Assembly (NCBI RefSeq): GCF_024206495.1 | Contig: NZ_JAMBPQ010000029.1 | Coordinates: forward strand, 22,998 to 86,997 | DNA length: 64,000 nt | Reading direction: 5' to 3' | Origin: Paraburkholderia sp. CNPSo 3272 | GTDB lineage: Bacteria; Pseudomonadota; Gammaproteobacteria; Burkholderiales; Burkholderiaceae | In this document: positions 50,311 to 58,729 of the stretch, piece by piece | How the letters are laid out: every line of letters starts with the position of its first letter | Numbering within the stretch: position 1 is the first letter of the stretch | The notes under the pieces: model-generated | What the model saw: only the letters and a program-made list of their open reading frames with translations | What the model was told of the DNA's origin: nothing | The model's database searches: none | Made by a program: the position numbers and the translations under genes

Positions 50311-50850
50311 CCGTATGCGCCAGCCCAGTCGGCGGTCGGGCTCGGCGCCGCGCTCGTCGCGCACTTCGAGTGGATGCTGTACGTGTTCGGCGTCTTTCGC
50401 GCCGTGACCGGCGTGAAGATGCTGCTGAGCCCGAAGGACGAGCCCGGTATGAACGACAGCGCCGTCTTGCGCTGGCTGCGCCGCAAGCTGCCGGTGACGC
50501 CGCAGCTCGAGGGCCGCGCGTTCGTCGTGCGGCAAGCGCATCCGCGCACCGGCAAGCCCGCGCTGCTCACGACCGATCCGTTCATCGTCTATACGAGCAA
50601 CATCTTCGCCGTGCTCGGCCTGCGCGCGCTCTACTTCGCGCTCGCGGCCATGGCGCATCGCTTCCACTACCTCAAGCATGCGCTCGCGCTCGTGCTGGTG
50701 TTCATCGGCGCGAAGATCTTTCTGGTGGGCGTCATCGGCAAGATTCCCGCCCTGTTCAGCCTGGGCGTGACCGCCGCGCTGCTCGCGGGCGGCGTGGTGG
50801 TGTCGCTCGTCAAGACCCAGAAGCCGAAGGACACGCTCGGCACGTCCTGA
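50311..50850 (+). pseudogene. TerC-family membrane protein, truncated and internally deleted
   Basis: An open frame from just after a stop at 50308-50310 to a TGA at 50850 encodes C-terminal TerC sequence: YVFGVFRAVTGVKMLLSPKD, VLRWLRRKLPVTPQLEGRAF, TTDPFIVYTSNIFAVLGLRA and LYFALAAMAHRFHYLKHALA. Intact TerC/Alx proteins have about 320 residues. Here the first 100 or so residues are missing, and the helix between the VRQ loop and TTDPF, which carries conserved acidic residues (VELTDVIFAVDSIPA-like in relatives), is also absent. The longest ATG-initiated product would be 158 residues from 50374. Loss of metal-binding acidic residues argues against function. Confidence 0.75.
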
Positions 50851-50886
50851 AGTCGAACCCGCTCGAACGGTGCGCCCCGCGCGTTC

Positions 50887-50898
50887 CTCATTCTTCGC
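50887..50898 (+). repeat. 12-bp direct repeat, right copy, flanking the terC remnant
   Basis: Second perfect copy of CTCATTCTTCGC, 37 bp past the terC-remnant stop and 100 bp upstream of the zinc-ribbon gene. Confidence 0.5.
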
Positions 50899-50997
50899 TC
50901 ATTTTGCTCTGCCAGGATGATTTCCATCGAGGCCGCGGTGCCCTCAACGCAAGGTAGCCGGGGCCTCGATGACGTGTCACTCATCACGGAGCGCATC

Positions 50998-51291
50998 ATG
51001 AAATGCCCCAACTGCCCTGACGTCACCCTCTCGCTCGCCGAGCGTCAGGGCGTCGAACTCGACTACTGCCCGCAGTGTCGCGGCGTCTGGCTCGATCGCG
51101 GCGAACTCGACAAGCTGATCGAACGCAGCGGCAACCGGCACTATCGCAACGAAGACGATGCACAGCCATTCCGCCAGCACGGTTCGAAACACGGCGCGCA
51201 ACACGGCGACTACGCCCCGCGCCGCGCGCACGAAAGCTACCGCGGCAACAGCCATCGCCGCAAGTCGTGGCTGCAGGACATCTTCGACTGA
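50998..51291 (+). CDS. TFIIB-type zinc-ribbon protein
   Basis: 97 residues from ATG 50998, set by GGAG 6 bp upstream and by the family start MKCPNCPDVTLSLAERQGVE. The zinc ribbon is CPNC (3-6) with CPQC (24-27) and GVWLDRGELDKLIER. The rest is a basic, His/Arg-rich tail (QHGSKHGAQHGDYAPRR), probably disordered. Proteins of this zf-TFIIB family are common in bacteria but have no established role. It lies 55 bp before the TerB-like gene and probably shares its transcript. Confidence 0.85.
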   Translation: MKCPNCPDVTLSLAERQGVELDYCPQCRGVWLDRGELDKLIERSGNRHYRNEDDAQPFRQHGSKHGAQHGDYAPRRAHESYRGNSHRRKSWLQDIFD

Positions 51292-51346
51292 GCCACGGCT
51301 ACGCCTGCTATCCCATCGACATCATGTTTCAAGAGGATTCCTGATC

Positions 51347-51754
51347 ATGCGCACCTGTACCTGCAACAGCCCGCAAGCCGCAGGCCGGATCGTCGCCGTC
51401 GCACTGCTCGCAGACGGCCACCTGAGCAGCGAAGAGCTCGCAGCCGTCCATCGCGCGCGCCTGGCCGACCGGCTCGGCCTCGCGCCCGGCGAATTCGGCG
51501 ACATCCTCAAGGGCCTCTGCGAAGACTTGCAGACCGCATCGCACCTGAACTGGATCGATGTGTGCAAGCTCGACTCCGACGTGATGCAGCAAGTGATGCG
51601 CGAGCTCGACGATCCCGCGCTGCGTGCGGAAGTGCTGAATCTGTGCCATGTGGCCGTTTATTCGGACCGCCACGTGGCAGAGAGCGAAGTCGCGCTGCTA
51701 GCCTCGCTTAGCCGTGCGTGGCAGAAGGAACCCTGGCAGCGCCTGCTTGCGTAA
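51347..51754 (+). CDS. TerB-like helical protein
   Basis: 135 residues from ATG 51347, with GAGG 10 bp upstream. It is all-helical with the TerB-type pattern: VAVALLADGHLSSEELAAVH, then the regularly spaced hydrophobics of LNLCHVAVYSDRHVAESEVA, including acidic residues in each half that could bind metal as in TerB. An MRTCTC start is unusual. It was described in tellurite-resistance operons but is widespread; the terC remnant upstream suggests a once larger ter-like group, which is inference. An intrinsic terminator follows. Confidence 0.75.
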   Translation: MRTCTCNSPQAAGRIVAVALLADGHLSSEELAAVHRARLADRLGLAPGEFGDILKGLCEDLQTASHLNWIDVCKLDSDVMQQVMRELDDPALRAEVLNLCHVAVYSDRHVAESEVALLASLSRAWQKEPWQRLLA

Positions 51755-51830
51755 GTTCGCGCGCGATGCGTGACCTTCCCCCGCGCATCGCGCCACGCGG
51801 CGAGCCCCGCGCCCGCCGCGGTTTTTACAG

Positions 51831-51856
51831 CGCGCAGCTTTTTTGCGCGTTTTTTT
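51831..51856 (+). terminator. Intrinsic terminator after the TerB-like gene
   Basis: CGCGCA at 51831-51836 pairs with TGCGCG at 51844-51849 over a 7-nt loop, followed by seven T residues (51850-51856). It separates the plus-strand zinc-ribbon/TerB unit from the convergent response-regulator gene, which ends at 51877. Confidence 0.75.
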
Positions 51857-51876
51857 ATTTTCGATTGCACCGGCGC

Positions 51877-52533
51877 TCACACGCATACGGCCCAGCCGAG
51901 CCCGCGCACATTGCGGATCACCGCGTGCCCGAACTTGCGGCGCACGCTGTAGATCACGGCGTCGACCGCATTGCTTTCCACTTCCTCGCCCCAGCCATAG
52001 AGCCGCTCCTCGATTTGCTGACGCGACAGGATCGCGCCCGGCCGCTCGAGCAGCGCCAGCATGAGTGCATATTCGCGCGCAGAGAGATCCTCGGACTGGC
52101 CATCGAACGTGAGGCGGCGCGCGTTCATGTCGAGCGTGACGCGGCCGCTGCCCATGGTCGGCGAGGCAAAGCCCGACTTGCGCCGCACCACGGCGCGGAT
52201 GCGCGCGAGCAGTTCCTTGCTCTCGAATGGCTTCACGAGATAGTCGTCGGCGCCGAGATCGAGGCCTTCCACGCGCGTGTCCACGTCGTCGCGCGCGGTG
52301 ATGATGAGGACAGGCGTGGCGTCCTGCGACTCGCGCAGCGCGCGCAGCACGTCGAGCCCGCTCATGTCCCCGAGCCCCAGATCGAGCAGCACTGCCGTAT
52401 ATGAGCCGTCGCGAATGGCGTCGCGACCGCTCTCGCCCGTGCGCACCCAGTCGACGCTGTATGACGCGTCCTTCAACGCGCGCAGTAGCGCCGGGCCGAT
52501 CAGCAGATCGTCTTCGATCAGCAGAATGCGCAT
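51877..52533 (-). CDS. OmpR-family response regulator (QseB/PmrA-like)
   Basis: 218 residues. The receiver domain (1-115) has acidic residues Asp8/Asp9, phosphoacceptor Asp51 (VLLDLGLGD), the switch Thr in IITARDD and Lys in LVKPFESKELL. The winged-helix domain (about 125-215) ends IRNVRGLGWAVCV. It is downstream of its sensor kinase with a 71-bp gap, so they form one operon. The closest familiar pairs are QseBC and PmrAB; the signal is unknown. Confidence 0.93.
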   Translation of the reverse strand: MRILLIEDDLLIGPALLRALKDASYSVDWVRTGESGRDAIRDGSYTAVLLDLGLGDMSGLDVLRALRESQDATPVLIITARDDVDTRVEGLDLGADDYLVKPFESKELLARIRAVVRRKSGFASPTMGSGRVTLDMNARRLTFDGQSEDLSAREYALMLALLERPGAILSRQQIEERLYGWGEEVESNAVDAVIYSVRRKFGHAVIRNVRGLGWAVCV

Positions 52534-52604
52534 CGTGTCCGTCCTTTGTATCGCATGCTTCCCCGGATTTTGCCTGACCTGCGTTCGCTAGATCGACGTG
52601 GCGC

Positions 52605-53945
52605 TCACGCGCGCGGCAATTCGATACGCGCGACGATGCCGCTTTGCCCGTCGCGCCGGTTCGCGAGCGTCACGCACCCGCGATAGCTGCGCGCCACCGC
52701 CTGCGCGATAGCGAGGCCGAGGCCGCTGCCGTGCGAGTCATGCTCACCGCGAGGGTCGCCCAGGTGACCGCCCGCGCGGAAAAACCGGTCGAACACGCGC
52801 GACAAATCGGCTTCGGCGATGCCGGGCCCGTTATCGGTCACGTCGATGACGACGCCCTCGTCCTCGCGGCGCACCGCCACGTCCACGTTCGCGCCTGCGT
52901 GGCTATAACGGATCGCGTTGTCCACGAGATTGCGCACGAGCACGCGCATATCGGTCCCGGTGGCGCGCACCGTCACATCGTCGAGGCGCGTCACGCCCAG
53001 ATCGACACCGCGCGCATCGGCGAGCGGCAGCAGGTCGGCCAGCACGTCCGTGACGACTTGCGCGAGCGGCACCTCGGCCAGCACGCGCTGCGTGCTGCCG
53101 ATTTCGACGCGCGCAAGGCCGAGCAGTTGCGAGACGAGCGCCCCGGTGCGCACGATGCCGCGACGCAGCTCGTCGAAGCGTTCCGGGTACTGTTCGGGCG
53201 GCGCATTGCGGAGGTTGTCGATTTGCAACTGCATCGCGGAGATCGGCGAGCGCAGTTCGTGCGCGGCATCGGCGATGAACATGCGCTCGGCATTCACTAG
53301 CAGGGAGAGGCGCTCGATCATGCGATTGATCGACTCGACGAAGGGCCGCAACTCGACGGGCGCCTGCCCCACCTCCAGCGGCTTGAGGTCGTGCAGATCG
53401 ACCTTCGCCGCACGCCGCCCGATGCGCTCGAGCGGCCGCAGCGAAACTCGCACCGTCACCGCGATCGTGAGCGCGAGCAGCGGCAGCAGCGCGAGCACGG
53501 GCAGCAGGCTCCAGAACGCCACGCGCAAGGCGTTGCGATTGCGCATGCTGCGCGATTCGGCCACCTGAATGTATTCGTCGCCGGCGGCGAGTGCGAACAC
53601 GTCCCAGGACTCGCCGTCATGTTCGACCGACGAGAAGCCGCTGGGCGCGCGCGGCAGCGCGATACGCGCATTGCTCGTGCGGTTCGGAACCGCGCCGTCG
53701 TCGGCGGACCAGATCTGCACGACGAAATTGTCCGCGGCTTCGCTGTCGCCGCTAGGCTCGATCGCGCGATGCGGCGCGCCGGTTTGCACGTGCGCGGCGG
53801 CGTCGCGCAGTGTCGTGTTGAACTCGGCGGCGAGACTGCGCACGACGAGGAAGGTGCCGAGCGCACCCAGCACGCCGACGAGGATCGCGAGCGTGCCGAT
53901 CGCAATGCTCAGGCGGCGATGCAGGGAATGCGCGGCAAAAAACAT
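52605..53945 (-). CDS. Sensor histidine kinase (QseC-like)
   Basis: 446 residues. Two membrane helices (about 13-35 and 143-166) flank a short periplasmic sensor. A HAMP segment follows (LRPLERIGRRAAKVDLHDLKPL), then the phosphoacceptor His229 (ADAAHELRSPISAMQLQ) and a complete ATP-binding domain: N box RNLVDNAIRYS, G1 VTDNGPGIAEADL and G2 SGLGLAIAQAV. It phosphorylates the regulator encoded just downstream. All catalytic motifs are present, unlike the histidine-kinase-like protein at 27915-28676. Confidence 0.93.
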   Translation of the reverse strand: MFFAAHSLHRRLSIAIGTLAILVGVLGALGTFLVVRSLAAEFNTTLRDAAAHVQTGAPHRAIEPSGDSEAADNFVVQIWSADDGAVPNRTSNARIALPRAPSGFSSVEHDGESWDVFALAAGDEYIQVAESRSMRNRNALRVAFWSLLPVLALLPLLALTIAVTVRVSLRPLERIGRRAAKVDLHDLKPLEVGQAPVELRPFVESINRMIERLSLLVNAERMFIADAAHELRSPISAMQLQIDNLRNAPPEQYPERFDELRRGIVRTGALVSQLLGLARVEIGSTQRVLAEVPLAQVVTDVLADLLPLADARGVDLGVTRLDDVTVRATGTDMRVLVRNLVDNAIRYSHAGANVDVAVRREDEGVVIDVTDNGPGIAEADLSRVFDRFFRAGGHLGDPRGEHDSHGSGLGLAIAQAVARSYRGCVTLANRRDGQSGIVARIELPRA

Positions 53946-54019
53946 GGAGCGTCTCGGGTAGGAAGGCGCGCTCCATCATAAAGGATTCGCCGTGCGCAAA
54001 TCAGGCCGTGCGGTGCGTT

Positions 54020-54505
54020 TCAGCGATGCGAGCCGCCGTGCATGCCACCCGTGCCGCTCCAGACGCCGTCGTGGCCTCCGTGGAAGCCGCCATGAAATCC
54101 GGCGTGCATACCAGGCGCGGAATGCATATGCGGGCCGCCCGGAAAGATGTGATCCATGTGATGAAAGTGATGGAAGCGATCGACGAACACGAAGGAGCCG
54201 CCCACGAACACCGGCGGCCACCAGCCGTACCATGGCCCGGCGTACCAGGTCGTCGCGTCGGTCCATGCCACGGGGTAGACCTGCGTGCCGTCGTTACCCT
54301 GCACGATCTGCCAGGTGCCGTCGGGCTGCAGGCAAGCGAGGCCGCTGATCACCTGCGGCGCGCCGTCGATCTCGGCAGTGCCGGTAACGGTGCGGCAGTC
54401 GGGCGGCGGGTAATACGATGCGTCCGCGGCCTGCTGCGACGCGACCGGCGTCGTGCAGGCGCCCAGCAGACAGGCCAGCGCAGTGAAGGCGAGAAGTTTG
54501 CGCAT
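54020..54505 (-). CDS. Small His/Gly-rich lipoprotein of unknown function
   Basis: 161 residues from ATG 54505 (GAGAGGGG about 7 bp upstream). The signal peptide ends in a lipobox, CLLGAC, with Cys17 as the lipidated residue. The middle part (VTGTAEIDGAPQVISGLACL) has a short domain with conserved Cys and Trp. The C-terminal 60 residues are rich in His, Met, Gly and Phe (HHFHHMDHIF; HGGFHGGHDG), which suggests metal binding. I do not recognise a named family. It is transcribed alone, beside the kinase gene, whose regulon it might join. Confidence 0.75.
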   Translation of the reverse strand: MRKLLAFTALACLLGACTTPVASQQAADASYYPPPDCRTVTGTAEIDGAPQVISGLACLQPDGTWQIVQGNDGTQVYPVAWTDATTWYAGPWYGWWPPVFVGGSFVFVDRFHHFHHMDHIFPGGPHMHSAPGMHAGFHGGFHGGHDGVWSGTGGMHGGSHR

Positions 54506-54752
54506 GATGTCGCCCCTCTCGACGGTCCGGCCTCGCGGCGCGCGGGCTGCGCGCCTTGGCCGTGAAGACTCCATCGGTACGCCTGGCACGCGGCGCGCGC
54601 GTTGGCTCGCACTTGCCGCGTGTCATCTACAGAACGTGCAGCGCAGGGGCGCTATTCCTTTGCGCCCGGGTGTGAACGGCCGGACCCTGATTACGACTTG
54701 TATCCGCGACTTGTATCCGCGACCTGTTTCCGCCAGTTGGCCGCGTCGCGTT

Positions 54753-55595
54753 TCAGGCCTGCCAATGCGTTGCGAACGCGCGGATATCGTCGTTCACACG
54801 CGCGGCGTGGTTGAAGTACATGCCATGCGTGCCGCCCTCATACACCTTCAGCGTCGCGTGTTCGAGCGCGGCCGCCGTCGGGCGTCCGGTAATCTCGAGG
54901 GGCGCCGAAGCATCGCAGTCGCCGTGCAGCACGAGTGCCGGCACGTCGATCGCGGCCAGTTCGCGGCGAAAGTCGGTGACCATCTGTACGCGCGACAGTT
55001 GCGCCGCGCCGTAGAGCGACGTGTCGAGCATCATGTCGGCCGTCCACTGAATGACTGCATGCGAAGTACCGGGGCTGAAGTAAGCTTCGGCGCGCCGCGA
55101 GATCCAGTCGGGAAACGACGTGAGCATCTCTTCGATGGACGCTTCGAAAAGGCTCGCGTCGAGCCCGCCGGGATTGTCAGCACTCTTGAGCAAGCACGGC
55201 GTCGACGCCGGCGAAACCAGCACGATGGCCGCCACGCGGCGCGAGCCGTAGCGGCTCAAATACCGCACGATCTCGCCGCTCGCGAGCGAATGGCCGACCA
55301 GCGTGACTCGCTCCAGACCTCGGGCAGCGAGTACGGCTTCGAGATCGTCGGCGAGCGTGTCGTAGTCGTAGCCGCGGCCCGGGTCGCTGGAGCGGCCATG
55401 CCCGCGCCGGTCGTATGCAACGCAGCGAAAACCCGCGGCCGCGAGCGGTGCGCACTGGTAGTTCCACATGTCGGCGTTGAGCGTCCAGCCTGAGAGAAAC
55501 ACAAGCGGTGCGCCGTCGCCCCAGTCGCGATAGTGCAGCGCGGTATCGTCGTCGATGCGGATGTAGCCGGGTTGGCGGGCGTTGAAAGTTGCCAT
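54753..55595 (-). CDS. Alpha/beta hydrolase, non-haem chloroperoxidase/esterase type
   Basis: 280 residues from ATG 55595, set by AAGGAG 8 bp upstream. The alpha/beta-hydrolase triad is visible: Ser103 in GHSLAS, an Asp in HGDCDAS (about 228) and His257 in GGTHGM. GHGRSSDPGRGYDYDT and the oxyanion region FLSGWTLNADMW place it near the cofactor-free haloperoxidase/arylesterase group. The nucleophile elbow reads GHSLAS where GHSTGG is common. The natural substrate is unknown. It is divergent from the VOC gene. Confidence 0.88.
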   Translation of the reverse strand: MATFNARQPGYIRIDDDTALHYRDWGDGAPLVFLSGWTLNADMWNYQCAPLAAAGFRCVAYDRRGHGRSSDPGRGYDYDTLADDLEAVLAARGLERVTLVGHSLASGEIVRYLSRYGSRRVAAIVLVSPASTPCLLKSADNPGGLDASLFEASIEEMLTSFPDWISRRAEAYFSPGTSHAVIQWTADMMLDTSLYGAAQLSRVQMVTDFRRELAAIDVPALVLHGDCDASAPLEITGRPTAAALEHATLKVYEGGTHGMYFNHAARVNDDIRAFATHWQA

Positions 55596-55758
55596 GGTCG
55601 TCGCTCCTTGCGGGTGGGGTGTGCCGATGAGCGACATCGTCGTCGATGCCGTGCGGGCTGACGATTACGTCGGAGGTAATGGCCGCGCGTGAGCGCGCTG
55701 CGCGCAGTCGCACCAGGCCGGTGCTAGATTCGTCACACGTACTGCCCAGGAGACAAGC

Positions 55759-56223
55759 ATGAGCAACACCTCGCCGCGCCCGGCCTTTGGGTCTGCCATC
55801 TACTATCGCGATCCGTTCGCCGCGCTCGACTGGCTCGAAAAAGCGTTCGGCTTCACGCGCCAGTTCGTCGTCACGTCGGCGGACGGCAAACTCGGTCACT
55901 CGGAAATGCGCTTCGAAGACGGCTACGTGATGATCTGCGGCGGTTGGCCCGGCATGCCCTACTCGAGCCCGGCCGATGTGGAAGGCAGGAACACGCAAAC
56001 CGTGCACGTGCAGTTGAAAAGCGGCCTCGACGCCCATTGCGAGCGCGCCCGCGCCGCTGGTGCGAAGATCATCCGGGAGCCGGCGGACCAGTTCTACGGC
56101 GACCGCATTTATGCAGCGAGCGACCCCGAAGGCCACGTGTGGAGCTTCGGCGAAACGGTGCGCGAGGTCACGCGCGAAGAAGCGGAAGCGGCGAGCGGGC
56201 TGAAGATCGACGGCTGGATTTGA
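55759..56223 (+). CDS. VOC-superfamily (glyoxalase-like) protein
   Basis: 154 residues built as two beta-alpha-beta-beta-beta modules: AIYYRDPFAALDWLEKAFGF, then the facing module QTVHVQLKSGLDAHCERARAAGA and YGDRIYAASDPEGHVWSFGE. The second matches PhnB/glyoxalase-type metal-binding domains. It may be a dioxygenase, an isomerase or a resistance protein of the superfamily. AGGAG lies 8 bp before the ATG. The gltA terminator lies just beyond its stop and may serve both genes. Confidence 0.85.
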   Translation: MSNTSPRPAFGSAIYYRDPFAALDWLEKAFGFTRQFVVTSADGKLGHSEMRFEDGYVMICGGWPGMPYSSPADVEGRNTQTVHVQLKSGLDAHCERARAAGAKIIREPADQFYGDRIYAASDPEGHVWSFGETVREVTREEAEAASGLKIDGWI

Positions 56224-56242
56224 GCGCGGCCGCGGCCTCAAA

Positions 56243-56279
56243 TAAAAAACGCCCCGACGGGCGATAACCCGTCGGGGCG
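56243..56279 (-). terminator. Intrinsic terminator of the sdh-gltA run (possibly bidirectional)
   Basis: A perfect 12-bp inverted repeat (56250-56261 with 56268-56279, CCCGACGGG core and 6-nt loop). On the minus strand it is followed by a U-tract (A-run 56244-56249). It lies 60 bp after the gltA stop and 27 bp after the convergent VOC-gene stop. Confidence 0.9.
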
Positions 56280-56338
56280 CTTGCACGAGAGCTTGCACGC
56301 GGCGCGCCATCGGGCGCGCGGCGTGGCAGCGAAACTGC

Positions 56339-57640
56339 TTAGCGTTGCGAGATCGGCAACGCTTCGCGCGGCGTTTCGCCGATGAACAGCTGACGCGGAC
56401 GGCCGATCTTCTGCTCCGGGTCGGCGATCATTTCGTTCCACTGCGCAATCCAGCCAACCGTACGCGCCATCGCGAAGATACACGTGAACATCGAGGTCGG
56501 GATGCCCAGCGCGCGCTGCACGATGCCCGAATAGAAGTCGACGTTCGGGTAGAGCTTGCGCGACACGAAGTATTCGTCTTCCAGCGCGATCTTTTCGAGC
56601 TGCATGGCGAGCTTGAAGAGCGGATCGTCGTGCAGACCGAGTTCGTTCAGCACTTCGTAGCACGTTTCGCGCATGAGCTTCGCACGCGGGTCGTAGTTCT
56701 TGTACACGCGGTGGCCGAAGCCCATCAGCTTCACGCCCGAGTTCTTGTCCTTCACCTGCTTGATGAACTCAGGAATCTTGTCCGGCGAGCCGATTTCTTC
56801 CAGCATGTTCAGTGCGGCTTCGTTCGCACCACCGTGCGCCGGGCCCCACAGACAGGCGATACCTGCGGCGATACACGCGAACGGGTTCGCACCCGACGAA
56901 CCGGCCAGACGCACGGTAGACGTCGAAGCGTTCTGTTCGTGGTCGGCGTGCAGGATGAGAATGCGGTCGAGCGCGCGCACGAGCACGTCGTTGACCTTGT
57001 ACTCTTCGCACGGGTTCGAGAACATCATGCGCATGAAGTTCGCGCTGTACGACAGATTGTTCTGCGGATACACGAACGGCTGGCCGATCGAGTACTTGTA
57101 CGCCATGGCGACGAGCGTCGGCAGCTTCGCGATCATGCGGATCGCCGAAACTTCGCGGTGCTTCGCGTTGTTGATGTCGAGCGAGTCGTGATAGAACGCC
57201 GACAGCGCGCCGACTGCGGCGACCAGAATCGCCATCGGGTGCGCATCGCGACGGAAGCCACGGAAGAAGAACTGCATTTGCTCGTGAACCATCGTGTGCT
57301 GCGTGACGGTCTTCACGAACTCGTCCTTCTGTGCCGCGTTCGGCAGTTCGCCGCGGTACAGCAGGTAGCAGGTTTCGAGGAAGTCGGCGTTTTGCGCGAG
57401 GTTGTCGATCGGGTAGCCGCGGTAGAGCAGTTCGCCCTTGTCCCCGTCGATGTACGTGATCGCCGAGTTGCACGACGCCGTCGACATGAAGCCCGGGTCA
57501 TACGTGAACTTGCCGGTCTGACCGTACAGTTTGCGGATGTCGATCACATCCGGGCCCATCGTGCCCTTGTAGATCGGCAGTTCGACGCTCGGCGAATTAT
57601 CGCTGAACGATAGCGTGGCTTTTACATCAGACGGGGTCAT
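56339..57640 (-). CDS. gltA: Type II citrate synthase
   Basis: 433 residues, the length of the hexameric, NADH-regulated Gram-negative enzyme. Family segments are ITYIDGDKGELLYRGYPIDN, LHADHEQNASTSTVRLAGSS with a catalytic His, and GFGHRVYKNYDPRAKLMRE with the second His and substrate arginines. It condenses oxaloacetate with acetyl-CoA at the entry to the TCA cycle. It lies 77 bp downstream of sdhE, at the end of the sdhCDAB-sdhE-gltA run. Confidence 0.97.
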   Translation of the reverse strand: MTPSDVKATLSFSDNSPSVELPIYKGTMGPDVIDIRKLYGQTGKFTYDPGFMSTASCNSAITYIDGDKGELLYRGYPIDNLAQNADFLETCYLLYRGELPNAAQKDEFVKTVTQHTMVHEQMQFFFRGFRRDAHPMAILVAAVGALSAFYHDSLDINNAKHREVSAIRMIAKLPTLVAMAYKYSIGQPFVYPQNNLSYSANFMRMMFSNPCEEYKVNDVLVRALDRILILHADHEQNASTSTVRLAGSSGANPFACIAAGIACLWGPAHGGANEAALNMLEEIGSPDKIPEFIKQVKDKNSGVKLMGFGHRVYKNYDPRAKLMRETCYEVLNELGLHDDPLFKLAMQLEKIALEDEYFVSRKLYPNVDFYSGIVQRALGIPTSMFTCIFAMARTVGWIAQWNEMIADPEQKIGRPRQLFIGETPREALPISQR

Positions 57641-57717
57641 AGCACATCCTCAATCGAAGATAAACGGGATTCGATAGTTTTGACGTCCGGCGCGGCGCCT
57701 CCATATTGCCGCCGCGC

Positions 57718-57984
57718 TCAGACGTTCCGAAGCAGCTCCAGCACCCGCTTCACGTCCGGGTCGGCAAGGTCGCCTTCTGGTTCCTTGCGCGCGAGCAGCA
57801 AGTCCATCAGGTCGTTATCGCTCAGCTCGAGCAGGCGCGTGAGAGCGCCCACGTCGGCGTCGCTGAGTTCATGCTCATAGCGCTCGAAAAACCGCTCAAA
57901 AATCAGATCATTTTCGAGCAGGCCGCGCCGCGCGCGCCAGCGAAGGCGCGCGCGGCGATGAGGGTCAGACTGGTGCGATTCCAT
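57718..57984 (-). CDS. sdhE: Succinate dehydrogenase FAD assembly factor
   Basis: 88 residues of the SdhE/Sdh5 (DUF339) family. The RRGLLENDLIF segment carries the conserved RGxxE motif needed to attach FAD covalently to SdhA. It is placed directly after sdhB (15 bp), as in many beta-proteobacteria. Confidence 0.93.
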   Translation of the reverse strand: MESHQSDPHRRARLRWRARRGLLENDLIFERFFERYEHELSDADVGALTRLLELSDNDLMDLLLARKEPEGDLADPDVKRVLELLRNV

Positions 57985-57999
57985 TTCAGAACAGCAGCA

Positions 58000-58701
58000 T
58001 CAAACCGCGCGGCGGAACATCAGTTCCTTGATCTTGCCGATCGCCTTCGTCGGGTTCAGGCCCTTCGGGCAAACGTCGACGCAGTTCATGATCGTATGGC
58101 AACGGAACAGACGGTACGGGTCCTCGAGGTTGTCGAGGCGCTCGCCGGTCGCTTCGTCACGGCTGTCCGCGATGAAGCGGTAAGCCTGCAGCAGACCTGC
58201 CGGGCCGACGAACTTGTCCGGGTTCCACCAGAAGCTCGGGCACGAAGTCGAGCAGCTTGCGCACAGAATACACTCGTACAGGCCATCGAGTTCGTCACGC
58301 TGCTCAGGCGACTGCAGACGCTCCTTCTCGGGCGGCGGCGTGTCGTTGATCAGGTACGGCTTGATCGAGTGGTACTGGTTGAAGAACTGCGTGAAGTCGC
58401 AAATCAGGTCGCGCACGACGGGCAGGCCCGGCAGCGGACGCAGCACGATCTTCGCCGGCAGGTCGTTCAGGTTCGTGAGGCACGCGAGGCCGTTCTTGCC
58501 GTTGATGTTCATGGCGTCGGAACCGCACACGCCTTCACGGCACGAGCGGCGGAACGACAGCGTTTCGTCCAGTTCCTTGAGCTTGACCAGCGCGTCGAGC
58601 AACATGCGCTCGTGCGTGATTTCCAGCTCGTACGTTTGCATGCGCGGCGCCGCGTCCTTGTCCGGGTCGTAGCGATAGACTTCAAAAATGCGTTTGGCCA
58701 T
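58000..58701 (-). CDS. sdhB: Succinate dehydrogenase iron-sulfur subunit
   Basis: 233 residues from ATG 58701 (AAGGA 7 bp upstream; a TTG two codons earlier is less likely). The 2Fe-2S site is SCREGVCGSDAMNINGKNGL with a following Cys. The 4Fe-4S and 3Fe-4S sites are CILCASCSTSCP and CHTIMNCVDVCPKGLNP. It carries electrons from the SdhA flavin to ubiquinone. It is between sdhA and sdhE. Confidence 0.97.
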   Translation of the reverse strand: MAKRIFEVYRYDPDKDAAPRMQTYELEITHERMLLDALVKLKELDETLSFRRSCREGVCGSDAMNINGKNGLACLTNLNDLPAKIVLRPLPGLPVVRDLICDFTQFFNQYHSIKPYLINDTPPPEKERLQSPEQRDELDGLYECILCASCSTSCPSFWWNPDKFVGPAGLLQAYRFIADSRDEATGERLDNLEDPYRLFRCHTIMNCVDVCPKGLNPTKAIGKIKELMFRRAV

Positions 58702-58729
58702 TTCCAATTCCTTTTGACTGGCGTGTGCC

